Program-made: the position numbers and the translations under genes
Notes under the pieces: model-generated
What the model was told of the DNA's origin: nothing
Database searches by the model: none
Seen by the model: the letters and a program-made list of their open reading frames with translations, nothing else
Source: Silene conica
Lineage: Eukaryota; Streptophyta; Magnoliopsida; Caryophyllales; Caryophyllaceae
Direction: 5' to 3'
Assembly (NCBI GenBank): GCA_029255685.2
Contig: CM055317.2
Coordinates: forward strand, 22,142,501 to 22,206,500
DNA length: 64,000 bases
Shown: one piece after another, positions 47,010-58,171 of the stretch
Layout: each line of letters opens with the position of its first letter
Numbering within the stretch: position 1 is the stretch's first letter

Positions 47010-49013
47010 CACGTTAACATTTTGTCTAATGCATTTACATGAGTTGTTTCGTCGTCAACTGAGTAACTCGACTACCGTTTTTTATATCTAGGAAGCTATT
47101 ATGAATATTGTTATCAGAATTCCTATCTGATCCTACGGTTTTACGATTTTAGGATTCAAAAATGATTGACTGATCCAGGATTCCACGAGTCTACCATGTT
47201 TGTAGAATCTAATGATCTTATTCATTTGAAAATTTTTAGAGATAAGAATCATAATACGATCCTACAATTTTAATACAATCTTATAGACCGATTTCCTATT
47301 AAAACTATTAATATATATTTTTATATAATGACATTTTAAAACCCAAATTTCGTGTAATTTGTAGAAGTTTGAAGAAACATGTTCATACAATGATACTAAA
47401 TAACTAATTATTAATATTTGAAATATAGATATTAATAGATAAGTGATTTGATCTTCAATTATATGTTTTTACCAAATTAAATAAAAAAGTATTTTTAGTG
47501 AATTTGTAAGATCTTACAATTTACAATTCGTTTCTGATCTACCGAATCGATTCTAACTCTCAACCGACCTAAAGTATAATTCTGATGCTAACAACATTAA
47601 GTGGCTCACTTTGTTTGAAAATTGTCTTTGAGCCCAATGCGCTAATACTATCACAAACACTCTTGTTAAGTATTATATGAAAGAACACACTGTTGCCATT
47701 GGGATACATCGAAAGGACATACGTGCCCCTACTTTTGTATTTCATTTACATATTATTTGTATTGTGTCGTGCTATCATCTGACTTTTCCTTTTTATATTG
47801 AAGTACCATTTTCGCAAAAACATACTTCAATAAAGGAACGTTAAAACTGTAGGCTTATAGGTTTATTGTTTAGGCAATTCTAATTTAGGTACCTAAAATC
47901 TGATATATAGGCATATTTTTGGTTTTGGTATGTAGACTTTGGTTAGTTGCATTTAGAGTGTCTAAGTTTTGTATAGGATATTCCTTTATTTAAAAAAGAC
48001 ATCTTTTAATTTTTTTGACACTATTCATAAATGAAGGGATCAATCAAAATTTTATACAATATATATGAGAAAATAGTTATATGAGAAATTGTTTGATTCA
48101 TATAAATAAGAAATTGTGAGAAATTAATTTATTGTAAGGAGATAACCATTTTCTTATAAATAACTTGATATTATTCAATAATTCTTATTTAAAATATTTA
48201 ACTGAATATATATAAAATAAACAAATTAGCCTTATTTATATAGAACTAAAAAATATGGTTTTGTACTTAGATTATTAATGGTTCAAATATTTATTAAAAT
48301 TGATTTGATATTTAATTTTTAATTATTGTATGTATATAGCGAATTATTGATAAATCTTAGTTCTTTGTCCATTTCGGTCTAAGATCAGACCTAATATTTT
48401 GGTTTCGGTTAAGGTATAAGATTGTAACTTACAAATTGGGTCTTCGGTCCAAAAAATTTACAAATCTTTTCCGGTTCAATCCGATTTAGTTAAGTTATGT
48501 GGTCATTCTTAGTCTTTTTTATATTTTTAGTAAGAAAAAGAGTGAATATTTACTATTATATTACTTTCTCACTAAAGGACAATATTTGACGCTAATTTTT
48601 TATTTATTCCAAAGATCGTTAAATTTTTGTATGTTCTTAATTTCTTGAGGACTTTTCATTATTAATAATAATCCATATAAAATTGGAGACTATAAATATA
48701 TCTACAGATTTTTTCTAGAGTATATTATAGTTTCAATATACACAAATACAAATAATAAGAAATAAACTTCTAGTTCTAATTGAATAGTTGGAAAAAATTA
48801 ATAAATTTAAAGTAATAAGTGTACATATATTAAAAAATTGTAATTAATTAATTATTTTCTAATCCTAATATGAAAATTATAAATAATGAAATTAATTATT
48901 TTCTAATTCTAATAGAAAAATTTATATAATTAAATTTAAAATTTATTTTCAGTGTTTAAAAATAGTTGGAGACTACCACGTCGCTCGAAAAAAGCCTGCT
49001 TTAATTATATATA
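47010..49013. other. AT-rich spacer, nothing recognised
   Basis: No coding region or bounded repeat was seen. The stretch near 48840-48990 resembles the AT-rich flank of the Helitron-like copies that follow (shared TCGCTCGAAAA word near 48980 and 52208). Confidence 0.5.
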
Positions 49014-49419
49014 CTAGATTTCATGCCCGGGCGTTGCCCGGGTAATATCTTGACATTGTTTCAAAGTAATTATCGTAACAGTTAATCTTTTAAAAAGTAT
49101 AATAGACATATATAGAGAATAATTCAAATATTTTTTATGGCTAATGAAACATCAGATGTATCATCCTCAATGAAACAACATGATGAAACAACATGAAACG
49201 TTGAAAGTGCATGAAATTTCAATGGAAACGAAAACTTGTACCTTTGATTCAATGGTCTTGGAAAGACAATTACATATTATGCATCACTGTCGTCAAAATA
49301 GTTTTTTAGCACATAGGGAGCATATTTTTATAATAACTTGTATATTTTTCATTTATGCATCATCTTGAAGAAACTTTTATCCAATATTTCTAATATTTGA
49401 AGATAGTCGAATCTCATAC

Positions 49420-50470
49420 TCTTTTAACATTAACTCGTATTTTTTGTACATTCAATCGTATTTTTTTGACTTTAACTCATATTCTTATCTTAATAGCGCG
49501 TATTCTTATATTATTAGCTCGTATACTTTCCACATTAGCTCGTATTCTTATCTTAATAGCTCGTATTGGTATCTTATTAGCTCGTATTCTTCTTACATTA
49601 ACTCGTATTCTTTTTATATTAGCCCATATTCTTATATGCTCATATTTGTAAGTTCGTGATCCTCTTATATGCTCGTATGTTTTTTTTTTTTACATTAGCT
49701 CGAATTCTTATCTTAATAGTTCGTATTTTTTTTATATTAGCTCGTATTGTAAGCTTAATAGCTCTATTAGCTCGCATTCTTACGTTAATAGCTCGCGTTC
49801 TTATGTGCTCATATTTTTTAGTTCCCGATTCTCTGAAGGTCTTATTTCTTTTACATTAGCTCGTATTTCTTATATATTCGTATTTTGTAGCTCGTATTCT
49901 TTTAATTGTACTTCGTAATCTTAAGTGCTTATTATATCATGAAATTTGACGTCTTGCAAACTCGTAATCTTAAGTGCTTATTATATCATGAAATTTGACG
50001 TCTTGCAAATCTTGTTCTATTTTTTTAACTCGAGAAGTGTTTCAATTAGCTCGTGTTTTGGTATTTTGTTTACATTAGCTCGTTTTCTCATCTTAATAGG
50101 CCGTATTCTTATTATGTGCTCGTATATTTAAGTTCGTGATTCTTTTAATCTCGTATTAGTATCCATTTGTGCTCATATTTTGAAGCTCGTCTTATCTTAA
50201 TAGCTCGTATTGTTTTTTCATTACCTCGTATTCATTTGTACTCGTATTTTAAAGCTCGTATTATCTTAATAGCTCGTATTTTATTTACATTAGCTAGTAT
50301 TCTTAGCTTAATAGCTCGTATTCTTCTAATATAAGCTCGTATTCTTGGTTTAATAGCTCGCATTTTTCCGTGCTCGTATTTTTAGTTCGTAATTCTCTTA
50401 AACTTTTTTTTTACATTAACTCGTATTCTTATGTGTTCGTATTCTGTAGCTCGTATTTTTTTAATTATAC
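49420..50470. repeat. Minisatellite of ~21-bp units (copy 1)
   Basis: Variable units of the type TAGCTCGTATTCTTATCTTA are repeated dozens of times with length and base variation. All apparent proteins here (Leu/Ile/Arg-rich or Ser/Tyr-rich) are products of the repeat. Confidence 0.93.
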
Positions 50471-50589
50471 CTCGTAAACGTAAGTGCTTAATTAATATAT
50501 TCATCAATACATCTATTTATGTTTTTAATTAAATAAGAGAAGAGAAACAACAAATTATACCATAACTCTACGGCAGCTAAAACTCTAAG

Positions 50590-51264
50590 TTTACAATCAA
50601 TTATTTTATTAACTAATTGAATAATTATCCAACTTGTATTTTATTACTATTTAATTATCTTTTTATTTATATACTTAATTTATTTAAACAAAGTAATAGC
50701 CAATGTAATCGCTCTAAAATAATAATTATATCCAATTGATATTTTATTAGTATTTAATTATCTTTTTATTCATATACTTAATTTATTGAATCAGAGTAAT
50801 AGCCAATGAAATTGCTCTAAAACAATTGTCAATGAAATCAATTATTTTATTAACTAATTCAATAATTATACAACTTATATTTTATTACTATTTAATTATT
50901 TTTTTATTTATATACTTAATTTCGTTAACCAAAGTAATAGCCAATGAAATCAATTATTTAATTATCCAACTAATATTTTATTACTATTTAATTATCCTTT
51001 TGTTTATATACTTAATTTATTTAACCAAAGTAATATCAGCCAATGTAATCGCTCTAAAAATAATATTTATTCGACTGATATTTTATTACTGTTTAATTAT
51101 CTTTTTATTTATATACTTAATTTATTTAATCAAACTAATAGTCAATAAAATTGCTCTAAAATAATAGCCAATAAACTCAATTATCTTATTAACAAATTCA
51201 ATAATTATCCAACTGATATTTTATTACTATTTAATTATCTTTTTATTTATATAATATTCTTAAA
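50590..51264. repeat. AT-rich tandem repeats of roughly 95-135 bp
   Basis: About six units share TTTTATTACTATTTAATTAT, TATATACTTAATTTATT, AAAGTAATAGCCAATG and, in most, ATTGCTCTAAAA. A further unit is at 52107-52215 and a partial one at 53690-53754. Confidence 0.9.
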
Positions 51265-51495
51265 TTGGTTAACCAACATGTGTGCACATCAACATAGTAT
51301 GACATTTGTTCAGGTAAAAATAAATGTTATCGTATGTCAACTTTTTGTTCGAAATTTACTAGTTTAGCATCCAACAAACAAAATAACCGCATTTTAATGA
51401 AATCATGACAAATAATAGCGAGAAATATAAATTATATAGGTCAAGAGTCAAGACTATAGAGCAATATCACATAATTTAATTTGATTATGAAATAT

Positions 51496-51819
51496 TTAAG
51501 GATTAGCTTGTGCACAATTATAGTATGATGCACCACGTTTCGAGCATGGCACTCTATTCTTGTACAATGCACCATAACTTACGTACTTCCCTTGCGTCGC
51601 TAAAATGCGACGATTATTCTCTCAGTCGAGCCCAAACTCGAGCTCATCCAACTCGTCCCCTATTAGGCACTCGGCCATCGACCCATTGCACTTGGGTCGA
51701 GTTAAGACGGCTGAAGTTATCGAGTAGTTCACGTCATTTGCGTGAACGTTGTCTATGGATCCTATAGTACACAAACAAATGGCTATGATGATGATAATAA
51801 TCAACTTTGCCTTGGCCAT
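51496..51819 (-). pseudogene. RALF (rapid alkalinization factor) peptide precursor, broken
   Basis: The minus-strand reading starts at ATG 51819 with an Ile-rich signal peptide (about residues 1-27). The pro-region contains KCNGSMAEC and an acidic DELDELEFGLD segment. A TGA at 51622-51624 interrupts it. In the same frame follow the RRIL site cut by subtilases in RALF precursors and the mature motif YVSYGALYKNRVPCSKRG, then ASYYNC; a TAA at 51496-51498 ends it after AQANP. RALFs are secreted signals for CrRLK1L receptor kinases such as FERONIA. The usual C-terminal segment with cysteines 3 and 4 is missing. The premature stop and lost tail point to a pseudogene. It lies between units of the AT-rich tandem repeat, so it was probably captured by, or interrupted, the Helitron-like element. 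Confidence 0.88.
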
Positions 51820-52239
51820 AATTAATCAAGAAAACTGTATATACTTGAGATTTTTTTAAAAATTGATGAATGTATTTGAATGGTTTGACAATTGAGAGAT
51901 ATAGCATATATGAAGAGGAAAGCAATGAGAGATATAGGTAACCTAAAATTCTAGTTATAGAAACACAAACACTTATTTTATATTTTCTTATAGTTAATTT
52001 CTTAATATAATTGCAAATTTTATCTTTTTTTTATCCTTATTTTGAAACCTCTTATTATATTATTCAACCAATCTCATCACTCCAAAAAAACTTTCTTTAA
52101 TAATATGATATTTTATTACTATTTAATTATCTTTTTATTTATATACTTAATTTATTTAACCAAAGTAATAGCCAATGAAATTGCTCTAAAACAATAGCCA
52201 ATGAAATCGCTCGAAAAGTTCCTCTTTTAAGTATATATA

Positions 52240-53754
52240 CTAGATTTCATGCCCGGGCGCTGCCCGGGTAATATCTTGACATGATTACAAAATAATTATC
52301 GCAAAAGTTAATCTTCTAAAAGGTATAATGAGCAAATATAGAGAATAATTCAAATATTTTTTTTTGGCTAATGAAACCTCAGATGTATATCATCCTCAAT
52401 GGAACAACTTGGAACGTTGAAATTGCATGAAATTTCAATGGAAACGGAAACTTGTACCTTCGATTCAATGGTCTTGGAAAGACACTTACATATTACGCAT
52501 CACTGTCATCAAATTTTTTTTTTATCACATATAATTTTATAATTTGTATATTTTTCATTTAAGCATCATCTTGAAGAAATTTTTATCCAATATTTTCTAT
52601 TATTTGAAGATAGTCGAAGCTCATACACTTTTAACATTAACTCGTATTTTTTACATTCGATCGTACGGAGTATTTTTTTTGATAACTCGTATTGTTATCT
52701 TATTAGCCCGTATTCTTCTTACATTAACTCGTACTCTTTTTATATTTGCCTGTATTCTTATATGCTCATATTTGTAAGTTCGTGATCCTCTTATATGCTC
52801 GTATATTTTTTTTTACATTAGCTCGTATTCTTATCTTAATAGCTCTTTTTTTTTTTATATTTGCTCGTCTAAGCTTAATAGCTCTATTAGCTCGCATTCT
52901 TACGTTAATAGCTCGCGTTCTTATGTGCTCATATTTTTTAGTTCCTGATTCTCTTAAGTTCTTATTTCTTTTACATTAGCTCGTATTTCTTATATATTCG
53001 CATTTTGTAGCTCGTATGCTTTTAATTATATCTCGTAATCTTAAGTGCTTATTATATCATGAAATTTGACGTCTTGCAAATTTAGTTCTATTTTTCTAGC
53101 TTGAGAAGTGTTTCAATTAGCTTGTATTTTGGTATTTTGTTTACATTATCTCGTATTCTCATCTTAATAGACCATATTCTTATTATGTGCTCGTATATTT
53201 AAGTTCGTGATCCTTTTAATCTTGTATTCGTATTCATTTGTGCTCATATTTTGATGCTCGTCTTATCTTAATAGCTCGTATTGTTTTTTCATTACCTCGT
53301 ATTCATTTGTGCTCGTATTTTAAAGCTCGTCTTATCTTAATAACTCGTATTGTTTTTACATTAGCTCGTATTCTTAGCTTAATAGCTCATATTTTTTATA
53401 TTAGCTCGTATTCTTAGGTTAATAGCTCGTATTTTTCCGTGCTCGTATTTTTCAGTTCGTGATTTTCTTAAACTCTTATTTTTTTTACATTAGCTCATAT
53501 TCTTATGTGTTCGTATTCTGTAGCTCGTATTTTTTTAATTATACCTCGTAAACTTAAGTGCTTAATATATTCATCAATACATCTATTTATGTTTTTAATT
53601 AAATAAGAGAAGAGAAACAACAAATTATATCATAACTCTACGGTAGTCAAAACTCTTAGTTTACAATCAATTATTTTATTAACTAATTCAATAATTATCC
53701 AACTTGTATTTTATTACTATTTAATTATCTTTTTATTTATATACTTAATTTATT
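52240..53754 (-). mobile_element. Helitron-like element, copy 2 (truncated)
   Basis: It has the same terminus as copy 1: CTAG at 52240-52243, 8 nt, then the hairpin CCCGGGC/GCCCGGG with loop GCT (52252-52268). It is followed by closely matching sequence, the minisatellite (about 52640-53540) and the ATATTCATCAATACATCTAT block. It breaks off at 53754 in the first ~115-bp unit, where a LINE tail begins. Confidence 0.68.
52640..53540. repeat. Minisatellite of ~21-bp units (copy 2)
   Basis: The same TAGCTCGTATTCTTATCTTA-type units appear in the same order as copy 1, with deletions at its left side. Confidence 0.92.
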
Positions 53755-54637
53755 CCATAATCAGACATTTTTCAGCACTGTTCAATTTTGTGATTCCAAA
53801 TCAGACAGTTTTCATTATTGTTCAATTTCGTGATTTCGCTAATCTTGCGACAAAACTTTGATAGATAAGATTCACATAGGATTACCATTATCTCTTAGTC
53901 TTGACAAAGTTTTAAGTTGATAAGATTTTGGGTGAGTCCGGACCTCACTTTGAAAAGAATTTATCTAATGGGTGGATATTATTTTTGAAGAAAAAAAAGA
54001 GGTGGAGTAGAAATGTAGAGTTTAAGGTGAGTCTGACTTCTATAATTATTCAGAAAATTAGCCAACTCGCATCAGACAATTCACAATCCTTTCTTAATGC
54101 CAATTCTCAGAAGGTTGTGTCAATGGATGGAGCGTCTGAAGGAATGACGACGGAAATGCGTATTATTCATCACTTTCCTGTTTCAATCTTGGGTAACTCA
54201 GTTTGTTCAGATTGTATTAGGATCAAATGCGATGCTTCATGGAAACATGATCGACAATCGACGGCAGGATGGGTTTTACGAGACAGATATGGATCCTCAA
54301 GGGGTCAAGGAATGGCTAAAATTTGGGCAATTTCGGCAGCCCATGCAGAATCTATGGCTCTTTTGTTAGCATGTAAGCATGCCCTCTCAATGGGATTTCT
54401 TCATCTGGATGCAACATCGGACTGCATGCAACTGGTTCTACAAGCTAATGGCTGCGGAATCCTAGATCGACTTATTACATCCAATGTCAAGTCGTTACTT
54501 AGTCTTATCTCTTCTTGTCATTGTTTTTCTTTGAGTCATTGTCCCCGGTCCTTGAATAGATCAGCTCATTCTATTGCTAAGGCAGTAGGATGAGATGTAT
54601 CCTAAGCAACCGTCAAAAAAAAAAAAAAAAAAAAAAA
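53755..54637 (+). mobile_element. 5'-truncated LINE with RNase H domain
   Basis: Sequence unlike the Helitron copies starts at 53755 and ends in a run of 23 A (54615-54637), the tail of a LINE. It encodes an RNase H-like domain. No clear target duplication was found. Confidence 0.75.
53928..54593 (+). pseudogene. LINE RNase H-like (RVT_3) C-terminal domain
   Basis: The 221-residue frame holds an RNase H fold from about residue 100: IKCDASW (first Asp), AGWVLRDRYG, AHAESMALLLACKHAL (Glu), LDATSDCMQLV (second Asp) and the N-R-S-A-H-S-I-A ending. This is the RVT_3-type domain at the end of plant LINE ORF2. The reading frame is open but lacks everything upstream (endonuclease, reverse transcriptase), and its ATG is incidental. 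The poly(A) run begins about 20 nt after the stop. Confidence 0.85.
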
Positions 54638-56002
54638 GACAGATCTGTATAAATTCTGAGGCAAGTCTAAAGTGAGACTGAGCAATAAAGAAATACTTCA
54701 TCCTACACTATTTTCTTTTTTCGTCTATAATGCCTTTCTTATTTTCTTTTTTGGCAAAGTTTTATGTTTATTTTAATCACTTCGCCCCATAACGATAACC
54801 AAACAATAAACATACTTTATGCTTATTTTAATCACCTTATCCAAAACAATTCCACATAATACCTCACCTTTCTCTAATCACCTCACACAACACTACTTTA
54901 TACTTATTTTAACAAAGTTATGTCGATGGCGGATATGGAAGGTTATCCGAAATAAAAGGGAGTAATAAAAGTTCACAAATTCTCATTGAAGACGGGCACT
55001 ATCCGTCACAAGCTGAAGACGGATAATGTCTCTCTCACGTAATGCAAGTTGCATTATCCATATGATGCTCCATTTTCTCCCACTTGCATGTCCACTTGTA
55101 TTTTTGTGAGAGTAGAGCAAGACTCTTTGATAAAAGTTAGTGAAATGCCAAGGACAATTGAGCAACAACCTTCTAGTTAGAAATTGTCACTCACATTTTC
55201 AAATTATATCTCTTTTAAGCTATAGTCATACCTAATAATGAAGCAAGAATCTTTGTAGCTTAACTGACCTCACAATTTTTCGAAATTTTTTTAGATTAAA
55301 TGCTACCTAATTAAGATTGGTTAAGAAAAAAGTGGGCCTTTTTAAGCAAGTATATGGAGCTACTAACTCAGATTAAGATGCACTTGAGGCGAAACAATTA
55401 TTTTCATATATATTAGTTTAATATTTTTGGTAATTACTAGTTAGTTAGTCTCCTAACAAATTCACTGCCCTCGCTCTAATGTTAGAGAGTCTTAAGAGTG
55501 TGGCTGATAATCTTACATTCTTACCTTTGACACTTCATTCCATATTTCCATCCATATATTTGATTGTGAGTATCAACAATAATATGTCTCTCTTGTGACG
55601 GATATATTAATCACAAGTTTTTGACGGGTCATATATCAACCACATGTGTAGATAAGAAAAAAATCAAGTACTTAAAAAGTCACAAATAATTTGTCTTTAT
55701 CTACTCAGGTAAATTTTATTGACCTGTTACAAACTTGTGACGATTAGTGTGCATCGTAAATGAGAATTTATTGTTGACCTAAATCTACACATGGCAAAAT
55801 TGGGCTAATTCACGTCATTTTTAGTCATAAATCATTAAAACCCTACGTAGAATCATAAATTTTATTGGTCTCAAACAAAAATATATATGTAAAGTATACA
55901 TAAATCATTAAAACCCTACGTAGAATCACTCCGGTGTTCCATATTTTTAGTAAAAGTATTTTTTATTATTAGTTTTAAAAATATATATTATCTTGTTTAT
56001 TA
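54638..56002. other. AT-rich spacer with a possible MITE
   Basis: AAATTCTCATT near 54977 and its complement AATGAGAATTT near 55760 enclose GACGGAT/ATCCGTC words and could be the ends of a ~790-bp element. No target duplication was identified. CATAAATCATTAAAACCCTA occurs twice (near 55837 and 55900). Confidence 0.4.
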
Positions 56003-56259
56003 TTCCCTCCATTCTTTTTATATCACCCAATTTTTCTTTTGATACTATTCACAATCGTGTATTCAACGTCAGTTTTCTCTTAATCCGTTCACGGAAATAT
56101 ATTCATGTGAGATCTTTTTTGGATTGTCTTAATAAGAGGATTAAGAATATCAAACATTTATAATTTTTAGTACTATGTAGCTAAAGATATAATCAAAACA
56201 AAATGAATATCGGCAAGCGTGTATAAAGAAATGAGGTGATATAAAAAGAATGGAGGGAG
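56003..56259. mobile_element. Stowaway MITE 1
   Basis: The 257-bp element has inverted ends TTCCCTCCATTCTTTTTATA and GAATGGAGGGAG between TA dinucleotides, the Stowaway (Tc1/mariner) signature. Confidence 0.9.
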
Positions 56260-56308
56260 TATTAATTATGATCACATTAAAATTTAAAATAGTACGGTAA
56301 AGTTATTA

Positions 56309-56564
56309 TTCCCTCCGATCCAGACAAAAGGTAACGGTTGCTTTATCACAGTTGTCGAGACACAGTTTGTAACGTGAATATCTTTAGTTACACATTATTA
56401 AAAATTATAAAAATTTGATATTCTTATAGCATTCGTGACGATAAATCAAACAAGATCTCACATGATTATATTTTGTCTCATAGAGTAACGGTAATATCAA
56501 AGATTTCTACGACCATGAATAGTGCCAAAAAGCAACTGTTACCTTTTGTCTGGATCGGAGGGAG
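56309..56564. mobile_element. Stowaway MITE 2
   Basis: The 256-bp element has ends TTCCCTCCGATCCAGACAAA and TTTGTCTGGATCGGAGGGAG between TA dinucleotides. It lies 49 bp from MITE 1 but has different inner ends, so it belongs to another subfamily. Confidence 0.92.
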
Positions 56565-57337
56565 TATTTGTTTGTATAAGTTTTTTTTTTTTTTTTTTTT
56601 TTTTTCATTTGGGTACAATTTTCTTTTATATAAGTGATGTATTGGAACCATCAACAATACACTATGTCACTATAGATGGAAACACTTCTACTTAAAAAGC
56701 TATTTCCTCCGTCTTGATGAGTTCAGGGTGCTCTAGTTATGAGTTGTTATTAATCTATATTGATGTTGCTGATATGGATTTGACGAGATTACTGATTTCT
56801 GTTATGGTTTTGAAAGAAAAGTGTGAAGGAAAAAAAATGATTTGAAAAAAATGAAGAAAGAAAACAATTGAAAAGAAACGTGAAACGAACATAAATGAAA
56901 AAAAGGGGAAAAAAGCGGAGATTCGAAAAAAGTTGAAAAAGAGAAGAAAAAGAGTTGAGAATAGTGCTTCCATATTATTTGAAATAATTGAACCTAATCT
57001 CAAATTTGACCAGAACTTATTCAAATCGACTTGAATATTTATTATCGAAACTTGATTGTTATCATCAAATAACATGAAAACAACTTACTCGAAAATGATT
57101 CGAAAGCGCATGACCTAACCCGAATTCTTGAAAAACCGAACCCAATTTTGCCTGATTCTATTAACATATCTATCAAATCTCCTGAAATTCAACAATCAAT
57201 CCAAACCATAACGTGCATGACTGCACCCCAACATTACCACCATTAACCGATCGCGTGAGTGTTGCAATGAGTCTAGTTTATTGTCAACTCATGACAACAA
57301 TGAGTTTGAGATAGAGTCCACTTTTTTTACACGTTAA
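56565..57337. other. Spacer with T-homopolymer and A/G-rich tract
   Basis: A run of about 26 T lies near 56581-56606, and a GAAAAA-rich tract at 56815-56955. The Phe-rich frame on the reverse strand is an artefact of that tract. No gene was seen. Confidence 0.6.
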
Positions 57338-57748
57338 GGCTCCGTTTGGCAGTGCACTTCAGGTACCTGATTTGCTTGAAATAGTTTTTTGCCAAAACAT
57401 AGGTAGCTTATTTTGCTGGGAGTGTTTGACAAGTAGCTTATTTGATCAAATAAGCTACCTGAAATGAAATGCTACATAAGGTAACATTTTAGATTTCAGG
57501 TACCTGATTCTAAGTTATATTACATTTTTGCCCTTCAATCTATAATATAGTAAATAATTATTATATATTTTTCTGTCATTTCACTAAAATAAGCTACCTT
57601 TTCAGTTAGTTTGCCAAACAGTTTTTTTATATAATTAGTCAGTTTATCAGCTCTTAATTTTCAACTATCTTATCAGCTAACTTTTCAGTTTTCAGGTACC
57701 TTTTTCAGGTTTCAGGTAGCTTTTCAGCTCGTTTTGCCAAATAGAGCC
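57338..57748. mobile_element. PIF/Harbinger-type MITE
   Basis: The 411-bp element begins GGCTCCGTTTGGCA and ends TGCCAAATAGAGCC between TAA trinucleotides (57335-57337; 57749-57751). The interior repeats CAGGTACCTGA and CAGGTAGCTT words in both orientations. Confidence 0.85.
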
Positions 57749-57751
57749 TAA

Positions 57752-58171
57752 GTCCACACAGTTGTAAAATAATAAATAAGTTTATTGAACAATAAAAAGC
57801 TTTGATTGTGAGAAAAATTCTTATGTCATATGAAAAACGGTCGCCTTACACCTATTGATAATTTATGAATAACATAAACATTTAGATGTACAAATTACAA
57901 TCCTTTAAAATAAGAGATGAATTTTTCGAAATTGGCAGAAAAAACTATCATAAATCCAAATCCAATAATTATTTTCAACCCTACCCATTTTGACAATTAC
58001 ACACCCTTTTCCCCTTTTTTCGTAAAGAAAAAGAGGAGAGGAGCAAAAGCAGGCAGCGTGGCACGGTTACATCCTCTTAAAACACTTGCTAATGAAGCAC
58101 AGAATTCCAAAGGTATATATACTTGAAAACTTGAAATTCATTAATGGCGGCCTCCTGTACAATCCTCTGCA
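57752..58171 (+). promoter_or_regulatory. Promoter and 5' UTR of the DUF1475-like gene
   Basis: A TATATATA box lies at 58114-58121, about 50 bp before the chosen ATG. An ATG at 58144 in another frame overlaps the main start and would act as a small upstream frame if it is in the transcript. Confidence 0.45.

Larger units (their letters stand above)
49014..52230 (-). mobile_element. Helitron-like element, copy 1
   Basis: On the minus strand the element ends with a perfect hairpin (CCCGGGC, loop GTT, GCCCGGG; 49026-49042), 8 nt, CTAG (49014-49017) and a T, as Helitrons do. It contains a ~21-bp minisatellite, then ~115-bp AT-rich tandem repeats, an embedded RALF-type gene segment (51265-52103), and one more ~115-bp unit. 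It abuts copy 2. No Rep/helicase was seen, so it is non-autonomous. The 5' end is approximate. Confidence 0.65.

Noticed and set aside
49420..50470. Possible CRISPR-like array
   Set aside because: Units are contiguous without unique spacers, vary in length, and the host is a plant nucleus.
49397..53000. Several open frames rich in Leu/Ile/Ala-Arg or Ser/Tyr
   Set aside because: They are translations of the ~21-bp minisatellite; neighbouring frames are equally open and no start context or domain supports a gene.
53928..54593. Host gene for a ribonuclease H-like protein
   Set aside because: It ends 20 nt before a 23-A tail and lacks upstream exons; the domain is the usual C-terminus of a plant LINE.
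56755..57075. Phe-rich reverse-strand frame
   Set aside because: Caused by a GAAAA-rich tract on the plus strand; no signal or domain pattern beyond composition.
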